Shown: positions 1 through 10,358, numbered from the stretch's first letter. The stretch: 64,000 nt of DNA from Bacteroides sp. M10 (GCF_014334015.1 NZ_CP060488.1:1074501-1138500), one strand, 5' to 3'. Notes: generated from the sequence alone by a model not told the origin. Translations and numbers: made by a program.

Positions 1-622
1 TATTAGTATCCCATTTATGCCAACGGCGCGGGTTATTCATGTGGGCAGTGATAGCGGTAACGTCTTTGATAATTCCCTCATCCATCCAAGCTTTAAACTG
101 GAAATAGTTTGCTTCAGAATGTCCCTGATTTCCTACCTGGGTAACCAAGTTAGGACGTTTAAGCGCAGCCTGCATCAACAACTCCGCTTCATAAAAAGTA
201 CGCGCCAGCGGTTTTTCTACATATACGTGTTTTCCGGATGCCAATGCCAGCATGCTGATCGGAAAATGTGAATGGTCGGGAGTAGCAATCGCTACAGCAT
301 CAAACTCATTACCGGCTTTATCAAACATCTGACGGAAATCCCTGAACTGTTTTGCTTTCGGATATTTAGCCATTATCTTTTGCGTATGTTTGGCACCCAT
401 GTCCACATCACATAACGCTACCACTTCTACCATACCTGTCCGCGCAAAATCCTCAATAATCTGTTCCCCGCGGTTACCAATGCCGATATAGGCTATCTTT
501 ACCTTGTCACCTCTTCCTTTCTTGGGTGAAATCGTTTGAGCATGCAGTAAGTCACCTGCTCCCAACGCCAATCCGGCAGAAGCCATTGACATCGTTTTCA
601 GAAAATCTCTTCGTGTTACCAT
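1..622 (-). CDS. Gfo/Idh/MocA-family oxidoreductase, Tat-exported (C-terminus beyond window)
   Basis: The reading frame starts at the ATG complementary to 620-622 and runs off the left edge, so about 207 residues are visible. The N-terminus reads MVTRRDFLKTMSMASAG, a twin-arginine (Tat) signal. It is followed by a Rossmann-type NAD(P)-binding segment (KIAYIGIGNRGEQI) and the family motif EKPLA in a GKHVYVEKPLA context. Such enzymes oxidise or reduce sugars and inositols with a tightly bound nicotinamide cofactor, and Bacteroides secrete many of them near polysaccharide-utilisation genes. It is the last visible gene of the minus-strand run that starts at the HTCS. The substrate cannot be told from sequence. 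Confidence 0.85.
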   Translation of the reverse strand, partial: MVTRRDFLKTMSMASAGLALGAGDLLHAQTISPKKGRGDKVKIAYIGIGNRGEQIIEDFARTGMVEVVALCDVDMGAKHTQKIMAKYPKAKQFRDFRQMFDKAGNEFDAVAIATPDHSHFPISMLALASGKHVYVEKPLARTFYEAELLMQAALKRPNLVTQVGNQGHSEANYFQFKAWMDEGIIKDVTAITAHMNNPRRWHKWDTN

Positions 623-648
623 AAGTTATTTATTTTCATTGATATTGA

Positions 649-891
649 TTAAGTTCGTGAACGAGTAAACAATGCCCGTAGCCCATAAAACAAGAGACGT
701 AAAATCCCCCAAAAAGCATAAAGCACAAAAGCAAATATGATGATATAGAAAATAGAGGTTATCATCTCCGTAAATGGCGCATGATAAGCAATAATTGCAT
801 AGAGGTGTATCAAATTGGATACTACGAAACAAATGAGTAAAGTAATTAACTCTATTTTCTTTCGTCGTGCGGTTACAATCGTGTCTTTCAT
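649..891 (-). CDS. small two-helix membrane protein
   Basis: This 80-residue protein has a basic N-terminus (KDTIVTARRKKIE) and two hydrophobic stretches of about 20 residues, roughly residues 16-37 and 44-68. It ends in a basic tail. Its ATG overlaps the stop of the upstream oxidoreductase gene as ATGA (888-891), which indicates translational coupling in one operon. I do not recognise a named family. Its place between two Tat-exported oxidoreductases suggests a membrane partner, but that is only inference from position. Confidence 0.6.
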   Translation of the reverse strand: MKDTIVTARRKKIELITLLICFVVSNLIHLYAIIAYHAPFTEMITSIFYIIIFAFVLYAFWGILRLLFYGLRALFTRSRT

Positions 892-2183
892 ACAGCTTCG
901 GGTGTTTTTACAGATTGATGGTTCAGATAGTCTATTTTATACTCATCAGGGAAGTAGAGTGTCCGCTCTTCCTCCAATGCCTGATGTCCCAGCAAACAAA
1001 GCATACTTGCATAATATCCTTCTTCCGCTATTCTTTCCGGTTGTTTTTGTGTTATGACGGCTTCAACGAACGCTTCCAGCAACAAGGACGTACCGTCACT
1101 CTTGGGACGTTCTCCTATAATAAACTCTCCATTGTTTTCATTTGCAGTTTCCGGAGCCCAACTCGTTCCGGCAAAAGGAAGAGAATCGAAAACTTTGTTT
1201 TCCCAATCATTCACCATCTGCAGGAAAGCCGGTGCAGGAGCCACATTCTCAAAGTAGTATTTTCCTTTTTCCGGTTCTACCGTGCCAAGGTTACCCATGA
1301 TCTGTTCTTCCAGTCCATAGAATTTATTGGAAATAACGGAGTCAAATGTCATCTTCACCCCATCATCAAAGACATATACACAACTCACATTGTCATACAC
1401 ATCTCTGCCATCCTTCCAGTAAGTAATGGCACCGTGCCCCATTACCTTTTCGGGAATCTTACGCAAAGCCCAACTTCCGATCTGAAGCTGGTGGCAAGCG
1501 AGTTCCGTCATCAGCCCCTTCGAGAATTCTTTGTAGAGACGCCAGTTTATCAGGCGTTCCAGATTGGGTGAAGGCACCGAGCGTCTCCAATCACCATTCC
1601 GGTTCCAGAAAGTTCGGATTGCATTTATTTCACCGAAGGTACCCGCATGAATCATCTCCATCGCTTTGATGTAACGAGGATCGAACAAGCGTTGTTGACC
1701 TGTGAAGAAAATCTTTCCCGTGCTACGATGTTTCTGATACATACGGTAACACTCTTCCATCGTAAAACCTATCGACTTCTCACAGAATACATGCTTTCCT
1801 GCGTCGAAAGCATCCAGCACGATTTTACAATGCGAACTAAGAGGGGTAGCTACGAGTATGGCATCTATCGACTTATCTTCCAGTACTTCCCGGTAGTCTC
1901 CATACACTTTGGCATTAGGCACAAGTTCCAACGCGCTCTCGATAGACGGTTTATAAATGTCACACAATGCTACGATCTCGACTTTGGGATTCTTAGCCAG
2001 AAATCCCATTAAAAAACGTCCCCGGGAACCAGGACCGATAATTGCCAGACGGCACTTTTCGTTTGAGGTGTTCGTCACCTCCGAAAAAGCAGAAAGCCAA
2101 GGACTTGCTGCAAGAAGAGTGCCAGCCCCGGCCATGCCTAAATTCTTTAGAAAATCCCGCCTGCTAATAGGGGTATGTTTCAT
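888..2183 (-). CDS. Gfo/Idh/MocA-family oxidoreductase with Tat signal
   Basis: The 431-residue protein begins with a twin-arginine signal (SRRDFLKNLGMAGAG, residues 8-22). An N-terminal Rossmann domain follows (LAIIGPGSRGRFLMGF, with acidic ALCD after beta-2) and then the family signature GKHVFCEKSIG, where the usual EKP is EKS. The C-terminal alpha/beta domain contains ELACHQLQIGSW, a position that carries the family's catalytic His region. Length fits family members of about 430-450 aa. It lies 39 bp downstream of the GH43 gene on the same strand, so a role in processing a sugar released by that enzyme is plausible. The exact substrate is unknown. Confidence 0.88.
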   Translation of the reverse strand: MKHTPISRRDFLKNLGMAGAGTLLAASPWLSAFSEVTNTSNEKCRLAIIGPGSRGRFLMGFLAKNPKVEIVALCDIYKPSIESALELVPNAKVYGDYREVLEDKSIDAILVATPLSSHCKIVLDAFDAGKHVFCEKSIGFTMEECYRMYQKHRSTGKIFFTGQQRLFDPRYIKAMEMIHAGTFGEINAIRTFWNRNGDWRRSVPSPNLERLINWRLYKEFSKGLMTELACHQLQIGSWALRKIPEKVMGHGAITYWKDGRDVYDNVSCVYVFDDGVKMTFDSVISNKFYGLEEQIMGNLGTVEPEKGKYYFENVAPAPAFLQMVNDWENKVFDSLPFAGTSWAPETANENNGEFIIGERPKSDGTSLLLEAFVEAVITQKQPERIAEEGYYASMLCLLGHQALEEERTLYFPDEYKIDYLNHQSVKTPEAV

Positions 2184-2222
2184 GCTTGTGGTATTTAAGA
2201 TTATAATTAGTTCATCTGAAAA

Positions 2223-3230
2223 TCAATTATTAAATATAGGTGCTTTTTGTATTTCATAAGAAGGAGCTCCGCCTTCTACATAAGGCCATCCTTCTTTATC
2301 CCACTTAATCTGGTCCAGTAACAGGATACGCCCATTCTCCGGAGCCGATCTTGAAAATCCATGATACAAAAGCCAGTCTTGCCCGGCATCGTCCCGGATA
2401 ATCTGTGAGCCATGTCCATTGCCTACAAAATGATTATTCGCACCTATCACCAAAGAATAACCATTCTTCAACATCGGTTTGCCCGACTTATCTTTGTAGG
2501 GTCCCCAGACTTTTTTAGAGCGGCCCACTACAACTTTATAAGTACTCCTAATTCCCTCGCAACAACTTCCGATAGAGGCAAACATATAATAATAATCGCC
2601 GTGCTTATGAATATAGGCAGCTTCAAAAGCTGTTCCTGCTATTCTCTTTTTTTCCGCTCCCGGCTTCAATGACAGACCATCTTCAGTCAGCTCAATAACA
2701 TATATTCCCCGGAAGCTACCCCAAACCAGATAGTTTCTCCCTTCATATTGCAGGAAGCTGGGATCAATCGAATTCTGTACACCGATCTCATTGCTACGGA
2801 ACATCTTACCATGATCTGTAAAAGGTCCCTGTGGAGAGTTGGCCGTAGCTACTCCAATTCCACACGTCTGTTCTCCTCCCCACACCGACATCGCATAATA
2901 AAGTACATATTTATTATTAATATAATTGATGTCCGGTGCCCAAATTCCAGCTTTAGGTTCAAATCTGGGACGAGTTTTATTTGTGAATGCCGTGTTGCAG
3001 TAAGTCCATTGCACCAGGTCTTTCGACTTCATGATCGGAACGTTTCTGGTAGATTCGGTGGCATACACATAAAAATACCCATCCGCAGCCTTAATTACCG
3101 TAGGGTCGGGCATGGCAATATCTACAACGGGATTCTTATAGCTCACTGCAGATTTTGTCTGTGCTTTCCCCTGTGAAAAACAAGCACCTACCATGAAAAC
3201 GAAAACGAACAAATTTACATACTTTTTCAT
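2223..3230 (-). CDS. glycoside hydrolase family 43 enzyme, secreted
   Basis: The 335-residue protein has an N-terminal signal peptide (about residues 1-23) and the five-bladed propeller layout of GH43. The family's three acidic residues can be placed: Asp in MPDPTVI (general base), Asp in NSIDPSFL (pKa modulator) and Glu in TAFEAAYI (general acid). GH43 members mostly cleave alpha-L-arabinofuranosides, beta-xylosides or arabinan. The specificity here is not deducible. It follows the HTCS gene by 55 bp on the same strand, which fits HTCS control of a small arabinose- or xylose-polymer locus. Confidence 0.9.
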   Translation of the reverse strand: MKKYVNLFVFVFMVGACFSQGKAQTKSAVSYKNPVVDIAMPDPTVIKAADGYFYVYATESTRNVPIMKSKDLVQWTYCNTAFTNKTRPRFEPKAGIWAPDINYINNKYVLYYAMSVWGGEQTCGIGVATANSPQGPFTDHGKMFRSNEIGVQNSIDPSFLQYEGRNYLVWGSFRGIYVIELTEDGLSLKPGAEKKRIAGTAFEAAYIHKHGDYYYMFASIGSCCEGIRSTYKVVVGRSKKVWGPYKDKSGKPMLKNGYSLVIGANNHFVGNGHGSQIIRDDAGQDWLLYHGFSRSAPENGRILLLDQIKWDKEGWPYVEGGAPSYEIQKAPIFNN

Positions 3231-3285
3231 TAAATCATTCTTTTAAGGTTCCTTTTTACCTTATCTTTATAGCTCTAAATTAATA

Positions 3286-6200
3286 TTAACTTACAAAATC
3301 TTTTGGAAGCACTCCAAATTGTTTTTGGAAACACTTGGCAAAATAAGACGGAGAATTGAATCCTACCATGTAGCAAATCTCATTTACCCGGTTTTCTCCC
3401 TCTTTCAATAATTGAGCAGCCCTTTTCAAACGTTCCAGACGAAGATATTCATTCGGACTCAAATCCAGCACCCCTTTTATCTTCCGATAGAAATTGGAAC
3501 GACTCATATTCAAGCTGTCCGCCATATCATCCATACTAAATTCCGGATTACTATAATTCACTTGAATCACCTCATTCAATTTCTTTATAAAATCTTCATC
3601 AGCCTTCGTCAACGCCATCGTATTGGCTGCCACAAAAGGAGACTGTGCAAAAGCCTTACGCAATTTCTCCCTGTTCTGAATAAGACTGGAAGCGCAAGCC
3701 TGCAAATATTCCACAGAAAAAGGCTTCTCCAGATAAGCATCGGCTCCCAACTCCATCCCTTCTATCTTAGACTGGATATTTGTCTTCGCAGTCAACAGGA
3801 TGACGGGAATATGGCTATAATTCAAATCCGACTTAATCGTCTTACACAGTTCAAAACCATCCATCACAGGCATCACTACATCACTAACTACCAAGTTCAC
3901 ATAATTACCGTCCAATACTTGCAACGCTTCCGCACCATTGGTAGCGGTCAATACAGTATATTCTTTCGACAGCTGACGCACTACGAAAGCAAGCATATCC
4001 GGATTGTCTTCCACAACCAGCACTGTAGGTCGGTTATCTTTCTTTTCCGTCTCCCCGGCATGAATCCCACTCATTCTGTCTATTTCAACTTCCGGTTCCG
4101 GAGTCAAGGTAATTGTCATATCCTGAACAATCGGTAAGGTCAGACAGAAAGTATTGTTTTTCTCTCCTTCTCCCATAGCCAGCGTCCCTTGATGCAGCTC
4201 GGCCAATGAACGGGAAAGAGCCAGGCCGATTCCTGTTCCGGTAGTCACCTTGCCGTCTTCTTTTTCATTGAAACGAACGAAAGGCTTGAATATTTCCTCC
4301 TTCATCTCATTGGGAATAATCACTCCATCATTCTCCGTACGAATACAGAATGAATTGTTATCATCCGCTTCCGGCACTTCCAAGGATATGTGTACATAGC
4401 TTTCAGCATACTTCACCCCATTATTCAACAGATTACTGATAATCTTCGTAAACGCTTCCCGGTTCACATGTGCATAGAAGTCCTTTTCAGGCACTTGCAA
4501 GGTGAATTCCAAGCCTTTCTGTTTGGCAAGGGAAGTAAAACGCACATGAGTCTCTTTCAATACCTCCGTTACATTGCATTTCGCAAAATTCAAACGGAAT
4601 CCCTGACTTTCCGTTTTACGGAAGTCAAGCAACTGGTTAGTCAGGTTCAACAGCCGTTCCGTATTCTGCTTCATTACATTCAAGTCTTCCCGCGTTTCCG
4701 CATCGACCTGTTTCTTCAATATAATGTTTTCCAATGGACCTTTAATCAGCGTCAACGGTGTACGTATCTCATGGGCCACATTCGTAAAGAAATCAATCTT
4801 TGCATGGTAGACTTCCCGTTCTTTCTCCTGCTCGAATTTCTCCATCTGCCTGCGGTGCTTGCTGTTACTACGTCTCTTGAAATACATAACCGTATACAGT
4901 GAACAGCCGATAATCAGCAAAGCATACACACAATACGCCCATATAGAGAGGTAGAAAGGAGGAAGAATATGTAGCCCTAATGACACTTCGTCGTCACTCC
5001 ATACGCCGTCACTATTAGCAACCTTCACCCGGAAGATATAATCACCATAACGAAGATTGGAATAAGTAACGATAGGGCTTTCGCCAACCGTCAGCCAATC
5101 CGTATCAAAGCCCTCCAGTTTATACATAATCCGGCTCGTTTTTGGAGCCTGGAAATCCAACGCTGCTACACGGAAAGAAAAAGAATTCTGATTGGATTGA
5201 AGCACAAGCTGGTCGGAGAAAGTTATACTCTTCTCCAACGGAGATCCCGGTTCGCCGGCATATACCTCCTTACCAAACAGAAAAAAATCAGTAATGGCAA
5301 CAGACGGAATGAACTTATTCTCCGAGAAATTCTTGGGATTAAAAGCGATAAAACCATCGATACTACCCAGATAGATCGTACCATCTTCAGTCTCAAAGCT
5401 TGAACGATAATTAAACTGGTCGCCTAACAAGCCATTGGAGGTGGTATATACTTTCATCACTCCAGTGGTGGGTTGGAAGCAAACCAGACCGTTGTTGGTT
5501 GTCAACCACAAAAATCCATCTTTATCCTCCACAATCTGATATACAACATCGTTTGGTAATCCGGCCGACAAATTATAATTGGCGAATGTTTCCGTATCCG
5601 GCTGAAAACGACAGAATCCTCCTCCCTGGGTAGTCAGCCAAATTTGCCGGTGAGAGTCTTCAAAAATACTCAATACCTTGTCATACGGAAGACTCTTCGG
5701 ATTATTTTTATCGTGCAAATAGTTCTTCCATTTCTTTTCACTCACGTTGTAACAATAGGCTCCATTTGCATAAGTTGCCAACCATAGATTACCACCGGAA
5801 TCTTCCTTTATATCATATACAAACCTGCCGTTCAATTCCGGTATCCGGTCGAAATCATCAGATTGTTTATTATATCGCAGCAAGCCGAACAAAGTTCCCA
5901 GGTAAATATCACCTGTCGTTGTGCGGCAAATAGAGAACACACTATTGTCTATCAATGAACGGGGAGAATCTGTTTTCTGATAGGTTTTCACAATAGCCCC
6001 CGTATGCGTATCCACCACTTTCACTCCTTTTGAGAAGGTTCCTACCCAAAGATAATTATCAATCAAACACAACCCATGCACATTTGTAAAAGCATTGCTG
6101 GGTGTAAAGAAGGAGAAAGTCTTGGTCTTCGGATTGAAACGGTTCAAACCACCGTCTTCCGTACCAATCCACAGAATACCCTGATTATCCTGGCAAAACT

Positions 6201-7308
6201 CACGTACTCGTTTTCCATGCAAACCATTATCTGTTCCTTTTGGATAATATTTTTCGAAATACGTATAAAAACGGGGATAGTAGTTCACGCCTCCAAAATA
6301 AGAACCAATCCAAATGCCCCCCTCACGATCCTTGCACAATGAATAAATAGCATTATCGGACAAAGAATAAGAATCATTGATCGAACTGCGCAAATGAACA
6401 TATTTGGCCGTCCGGAGATTATAAATATAAAGTCCCGACTCTGCACCAATCCACAGTTCATTGTCAGAAGCAACCAGCAGTTCACGACAAAAAACAGACT
6501 CTCCGGTTTCATCTTCGAAAAGTAAATCATGTAATTTATTTGAAGTCAGATTCAGTTCTTTCACCCCTCCCTTTAAAGAACTAACATACAGACAATTGTA
6601 TGCACCTTTCACAATACAGGTCACTACGTCGTTCGCATAAAATTCCTTGTTATCCACGGGCGAGACATAAGGCTGAAGAGTTTTTAAATGGTCTTTTGAA
6701 TAAAAAAGCCCATCTCCATAGCAACCGATCCAGAGAGTTCCGCTATTATCGAAGACAAAAGACTGGATATTAGTGGTAAGAAAAGAAAAGTTTTTTAACG
6801 TATGATTCCGGAGTTTTCCTTCCTCTAGGTCATAACAAAATAACCCCTGTGATTCTACCGCCACCCAGACACATCCTTTGTTGTCTCCGGAAATTGCAGT
6901 TACAGTATGTTCTATTTTAGTGTTTTCCTCACTCAATTCAGCAAAGTGCCGGAAAGAATCTTTTTCAGGATTATAAATATAAAGTCCTACGTCAGTACCT
7001 ACCCAGATATCTCCTTTCGCATCTTCATAAAGCGCTGTGATAAAATTATTTCCGATGCTCTGCCGGGTACGGTCATCATGTTTGAATTTACGGAATGACA
7101 AACCGTCATATCTATTCAAGCCATCTTTGGTGCCGAACCACATAAAGCCTTGCCTGTCCTGCAAAATCGCATTGACCGTATTCTGGGATAATCCGTTTTG
7201 TACACTAAGATTTTTAAAATAGTAATGTTCGTCCACCATTTGCGCATGGCAGCCTATCTGATAGCCTATTAAACAGATTAAAAGTATTAGAACTTTCTTC
7301 ATAAACAT
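3286..7308 (-). CDS. hybrid two-component system sensor/regulator (HTCS)
   Basis: This 1340-residue protein joins all parts of a two-component system in one chain. A signal peptide is followed by many periplasmic two-component-propeller repeats (recurring GLWIG/DRQGFMWFGT-type blades, about residues 30-700), a Y_Y_Y domain and a membrane helix near residue 795. Next come a histidine kinase (phospho-His in FTNVAHEIRTPL near residue 845; N and G boxes later), a receiver domain (Asp in VVSDVVMPVMDG near 1140) and a C-terminal AraC-type DNA-binding domain (about 1240-1340). HTCS proteins sense glycan fragments in the periplasm of Bacteroides and activate the neighbouring utilisation genes. The start may be the second Met (7302). 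Confidence 0.95.
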   Translation of the reverse strand: MFMKKVLILLICLIGYQIGCHAQMVDEHYYFKNLSVQNGLSQNTVNAILQDRQGFMWFGTKDGLNRYDGLSFRKFKHDDRTRQSIGNNFITALYEDAKGDIWVGTDVGLYIYNPEKDSFRHFAELSEENTKIEHTVTAISGDNKGCVWVAVESQGLFCYDLEEGKLRNHTLKNFSFLTTNIQSFVFDNSGTLWIGCYGDGLFYSKDHLKTLQPYVSPVDNKEFYANDVVTCIVKGAYNCLYVSSLKGGVKELNLTSNKLHDLLFEDETGESVFCRELLVASDNELWIGAESGLYIYNLRTAKYVHLRSSINDSYSLSDNAIYSLCKDREGGIWIGSYFGGVNYYPRFYTYFEKYYPKGTDNGLHGKRVREFCQDNQGILWIGTEDGGLNRFNPKTKTFSFFTPSNAFTNVHGLCLIDNYLWVGTFSKGVKVVDTHTGAIVKTYQKTDSPRSLIDNSVFSICRTTTGDIYLGTLFGLLRYNKQSDDFDRIPELNGRFVYDIKEDSGGNLWLATYANGAYCYNVSEKKWKNYLHDKNNPKSLPYDKVLSIFEDSHRQIWLTTQGGGFCRFQPDTETFANYNLSAGLPNDVVYQIVEDKDGFLWLTTNNGLVCFQPTTGVMKVYTTSNGLLGDQFNYRSSFETEDGTIYLGSIDGFIAFNPKNFSENKFIPSVAITDFFLFGKEVYAGEPGSPLEKSITFSDQLVLQSNQNSFSFRVAALDFQAPKTSRIMYKLEGFDTDWLTVGESPIVTYSNLRYGDYIFRVKVANSDGVWSDDEVSLGLHILPPFYLSIWAYCVYALLIIGCSLYTVMYFKRRSNSKHRRQMEKFEQEKEREVYHAKIDFFTNVAHEIRTPLTLIKGPLENIILKKQVDAETREDLNVMKQNTERLLNLTNQLLDFRKTESQGFRLNFAKCNVTEVLKETHVRFTSLAKQKGLEFTLQVPEKDFYAHVNREAFTKIISNLLNNGVKYAESYVHISLEVPEADDNNSFCIRTENDGVIIPNEMKEEIFKPFVRFNEKEDGKVTTGTGIGLALSRSLAELHQGTLAMGEGEKNNTFCLTLPIVQDMTITLTPEPEVEIDRMSGIHAGETEKKDNRPTVLVVEDNPDMLAFVVRQLSKEYTVLTATNGAEALQVLDGNYVNLVVSDVVMPVMDGFELCKTIKSDLNYSHIPVILLTAKTNIQSKIEGMELGADAYLEKPFSVEYLQACASSLIQNREKLRKAFAQSPFVAANTMALTKADEDFIKKLNEVIQVNYSNPEFSMDDMADSLNMSRSNFYRKIKGVLDLSPNEYLRLERLKRAAQLLKEGENRVNEICYMVGFNSPSYFAKCFQKQFGVLPKDFVS

Positions 7309-7338
7309 ACGTGTTTTCTATCTTTCCGTTTGAGTTAC

Positions 7339-7346
7339 CAAATGTA
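7339..7346 (-). promoter_or_regulatory. candidate -7 box upstream of the HTCS gene
   Basis: On the minus strand the sequence reads TACATTTG, matching the Bacteroides -7 consensus TAnnTTTG, 30 bp before the HTCS start. No clear -33 TTTG is seen at the usual spacing. Confidence 0.4.
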
Positions 7347-7401
7347 GGCAAAATCACAGCGGAAAGATAGTAAATATGTCTCAATGAATGAAAGAATAGT
7401 C

Positions 7402-9462
7402 CTATTTTTCTATTCGGATACGCGCATCAACTGCTACAATAGCCTTTTGTGTTGCTAGAAGCGGATTTATATCCATTTCTTTGATTTCTGTAGCGAAACG
7501 TAGCAAGGTGGACAAACGAACAATAATTTCAGCAAACTTATCTTCGTTGACTCCTTTTTGTCCCCGTGTTCCCTGAATGATTTTATAGGCACGCAGCGAA
7601 TGAATCATTGAGTAGGCTTCTTCGTAAGAGAGCGGGGCCAGACCGGAAGACACATCTTTCAGCACCTCCACAAAAATACCTCCCAAACCGCAAAGTACCA
7701 CATGACCGAACTTCTCTTCATACTTTGCACCGATAAACAGTTCCGTACCTTTCAGCATCGGCTGTACCATAATTGCCCTTGCATCAGGAATCTGCATCAT
7801 ACGATCGAATTCCAGTGCCAGATGTTGCTCGCTTTTGATGTTCAGAACTACACCACCGACATCCGATTTATGCACAGGACCAACGACTTTGGCAACTACC
7901 GGGAATCCGCACCGACGTGCAAAGGCTACTATCTCCTCTTTATTATCGGAAACAAACTCATCTACCAGCGGAATACCCGCAGCATGCAGTAATGCTTGTA
8001 CGTAATTGGGAGCAATATAACCATTCTCCGGAATAGAATCGATAATGCGACGAATCCTCGGTACGTCTACTCCGAACAGTTCAATTTCAGGAACTGCCGG
8101 TTTAGGAACATTGACAATACGGGAAAGAGCAGTGCCCAAGGTCACTTCATCTGCAAAATTCACGTGTCCTTTTGCCAGGAAGGCGGCAACCTCTGTTCCG
8201 GCTGTATTAATAGAAGGAAGGATAGGGAAAATCGGTTTCTTGCAAGTCTGCATCTTCTCATGAAGCACATCATACATTTCAAACATGGTAACCAGTCCCG
8301 GAGTTCCGAAGATGGCCATCATGGCGTCTATATTGTCGAGTTTCTCCTCGCAGTAGTCGATACAAAGACGCAGATGCTCCGGTGTTCCGGTAGCCAGAAT
8401 ATCAATAGGATTCCCGACGGCAGCACCAGGGAATAGTTGAGCTTTTAGCTCTTCGGCTATTTCTCCTTCCAGTTTAGGGACATTCAGTCCGCCTTTACTC
8501 AACGCATCTGTCAGCATCACCCCCGGGCCTCCGGCATGGGTGATAATGGCAAAATTCTTTCCTTTCAATTCGGGCAGAGTAAACACGCAACCTACGGTAG
8601 TCAATTCCTCGCGGGAGAAACAGCGTACGATCCCCGCTTTACGGAACAAAGCCTCCACTGCCGAATCGGAACTGGCAATTGCGCCTGTATGGGAAGATGC
8701 CGCCCGGCTTCCGCTCTCCGAACTGCCAGCTTTGATTGCTGCAATCTTGCATCCTTTTCGAATCAAAGAGGAGGCATGGAATAACAGCCGGTCCGGATTC
8801 TGAATACTTTCAATATAAAGCAGTTTCAGACGGGAATCTTTTTCAGGATCAAAGTTTTCATCCATAAACTGCAATACATCTTCTACCCCGATCTGCTTGG
8901 CATTTCCCACCGACCAAACAGAATTAAATTGCAAACCTTTTGTCACAGCACTTTCCAGAATAAATACCGCCGTAGCACCGGAGCTGGAAATCAAATCCAC
9001 TCCTTTCGGATTCAAATTAGGAATCGGCTGGCTGAACACACTATGATGCCATGTATTCATCAATCCGATACAATTAGGTCCAATCAATGAGGCCCCGTAT
9101 TTATTGACTGTTTCCAGAATACGTTCTTCCAACAGTGCTCCTTCGTGAGTTTCTTCACCAAAACCTGCCGAAAGTATGATAAATGCCCTGGTCTGTTTTT
9201 TACTAGCCAATGTTTCCACTATATCAGGACACATTGAAGCAGGTACAGCCAACACCGCCAGATCTGTGTCCGGCAGATCATTCACGTCCGCAAAGGCGGG
9301 AACTCCCTGTACTTCCTTTTCCTTCGGATTCACCGCCCGAAGTTCTCCCCGATAACCTCCATTTATCAAATTCTTTAATATTGCGCCACCCGGCTTATGC
9401 ACATTATTCGATGCCCCTACTACGACAATGCTTTCAGGACGAAGCAACTGGGTTGTTATCAT
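7402..9462 (-). CDS. acyl-CoA synthetase, NDP-forming (ADP-forming acetate-CoA ligase type)
   Basis: The 686-residue protein has the fused alpha+beta arrangement of ADP-forming acyl-CoA synthetases. An N-terminal CoA-binding domain (ESIVVVGASNNVHKPGG) comes first, then two succinyl-CoA-ligase-like domains with the phospho-His in SSHTGAIASSD, then a C-terminal ATP-grasp domain (residues about 460-680, with KVVGPVHKSDVGGV). The family converts acetyl-CoA or another acyl-CoA plus ADP and phosphate to the free acid plus ATP, giving substrate-level ATP during fermentation. It appears to be a single-gene unit, 94 bp upstream of the HTCS start on the same strand. Confidence 0.92.
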   Translation of the reverse strand: MITTQLLRPESIVVVGASNNVHKPGGAILKNLINGGYRGELRAVNPKEKEVQGVPAFADVNDLPDTDLAVLAVPASMCPDIVETLASKKQTRAFIILSAGFGEETHEGALLEERILETVNKYGASLIGPNCIGLMNTWHHSVFSQPIPNLNPKGVDLISSSGATAVFILESAVTKGLQFNSVWSVGNAKQIGVEDVLQFMDENFDPEKDSRLKLLYIESIQNPDRLLFHASSLIRKGCKIAAIKAGSSESGSRAASSHTGAIASSDSAVEALFRKAGIVRCFSREELTTVGCVFTLPELKGKNFAIITHAGGPGVMLTDALSKGGLNVPKLEGEIAEELKAQLFPGAAVGNPIDILATGTPEHLRLCIDYCEEKLDNIDAMMAIFGTPGLVTMFEMYDVLHEKMQTCKKPIFPILPSINTAGTEVAAFLAKGHVNFADEVTLGTALSRIVNVPKPAVPEIELFGVDVPRIRRIIDSIPENGYIAPNYVQALLHAAGIPLVDEFVSDNKEEIVAFARRCGFPVVAKVVGPVHKSDVGGVVLNIKSEQHLALEFDRMMQIPDARAIMVQPMLKGTELFIGAKYEEKFGHVVLCGLGGIFVEVLKDVSSGLAPLSYEEAYSMIHSLRAYKIIQGTRGQKGVNEDKFAEIIVRLSTLLRFATEIKEMDINPLLATQKAIVAVDARIRIEK

Positions 9463-10190
9463 ATCATGCTTTGGTTTTCGTTTAACTTAGGTACAAATAT
9501 ATTCTTTCTTACGAGAAAAAAGAAAGAAAAAGGGGAGAAATATAGATGGAAATAGATGATAAAAGAGGAAATGAGCAAGAAATTATATAGATTATACTGA
9601 CTTATTGAAATGCAAAGCTATAATCTTACCATGTAATTCTTATCATTAGAACAGAATATTACTTTATGCAGAAAAAATGGACATAAAACTCATACAGAAT
9701 CAAAAATATACAAGATGAGTCCGGAGTATATTGGAAAACTTGAAGGATAAGCAAGTTGCATAATCCATATTCACACAAAACAGACTTTAAATCATTCGAT
9801 TCAACATCAAAAAGGCAAAATTCCTAATTTCAGGAGCAGATTATTGCAAATATAAGTTCAAATAGAAACAACTCACATGTTACCTATTCGACAGCAACCA
9901 GCACAAAACAAGTATTCTAAATGCCCTTTTGTCCTTTCGTTTAAAAGCAAGAAAGTACTTCTCACTGACCAATAAACCGTTTCTTTAAAAGGAACGAAGT
10001 CTTCCTTTAAAAGCAATGATTCATGATTCTATCAACAATCATGAATATTCACTCATTTGTATTCAAGAAAGATTACTTATTCCGCATATTCATACAGTAT
10101 TTTATACGTCACTTCTTTTATTAGAATACAATTTAGATACTCCTAATCTGTTTCAATCTTAAAAATAGAACATAATAGAAAATATAAAAA

Positions 10191-10237
10191 TACCCCGATA
10201 CAAATTGGCTATTTTCTAGCCAACTTATATCAGGGTA
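10191..10237 (-). terminator. long imperfect hairpin, terminator-like on the minus strand
   Basis: Arms 10191-10211 and 10217-10237 pair over about 21 bp with few mismatches around a 5-nt loop (TTTTC). Read on the minus strand it is followed by a T-rich run (TATTTTTATATTTTC), as in an intrinsic terminator. No gene that needs it is obvious, so it could also be a remnant of a miniature inverted-repeat element. Confidence 0.45.
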
Positions 10238-10310
10238 AAACACTTTCTTTTTACCTGTTTTTTTATTACGAAACGTTCCTGTTTCATTCTGTGACCACTT
10301 TTCAATGAAA

Positions 10311-10341
10311 TAATCTGTGTTAATCCGTGTAATCTGTGGTG
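10311..10341. repeat. degenerate tandem repeat of an 11-bp AATCYGTGT-like unit
   Basis: The unit AATCtGTGT / AATCcGTGT / AATCTGTGG occurs three times in a row just upstream of the metG promoter. Similar sequences recur between genes in many Bacteroides genomes, from memory. A genome-wide count would confirm this. Confidence 0.4.
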
Positions 10342-10350
10342 AAAAGTCAC

Positions 10351-10358
10351 TATCTTTG
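10351..10358 (+). promoter_or_regulatory. candidate -7 box for metG
   Basis: The sequence TATCTTTG matches the Bacteroides -7 consensus TAnnTTTG and lies 40 bp before the metG ATG. Confidence 0.5.
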
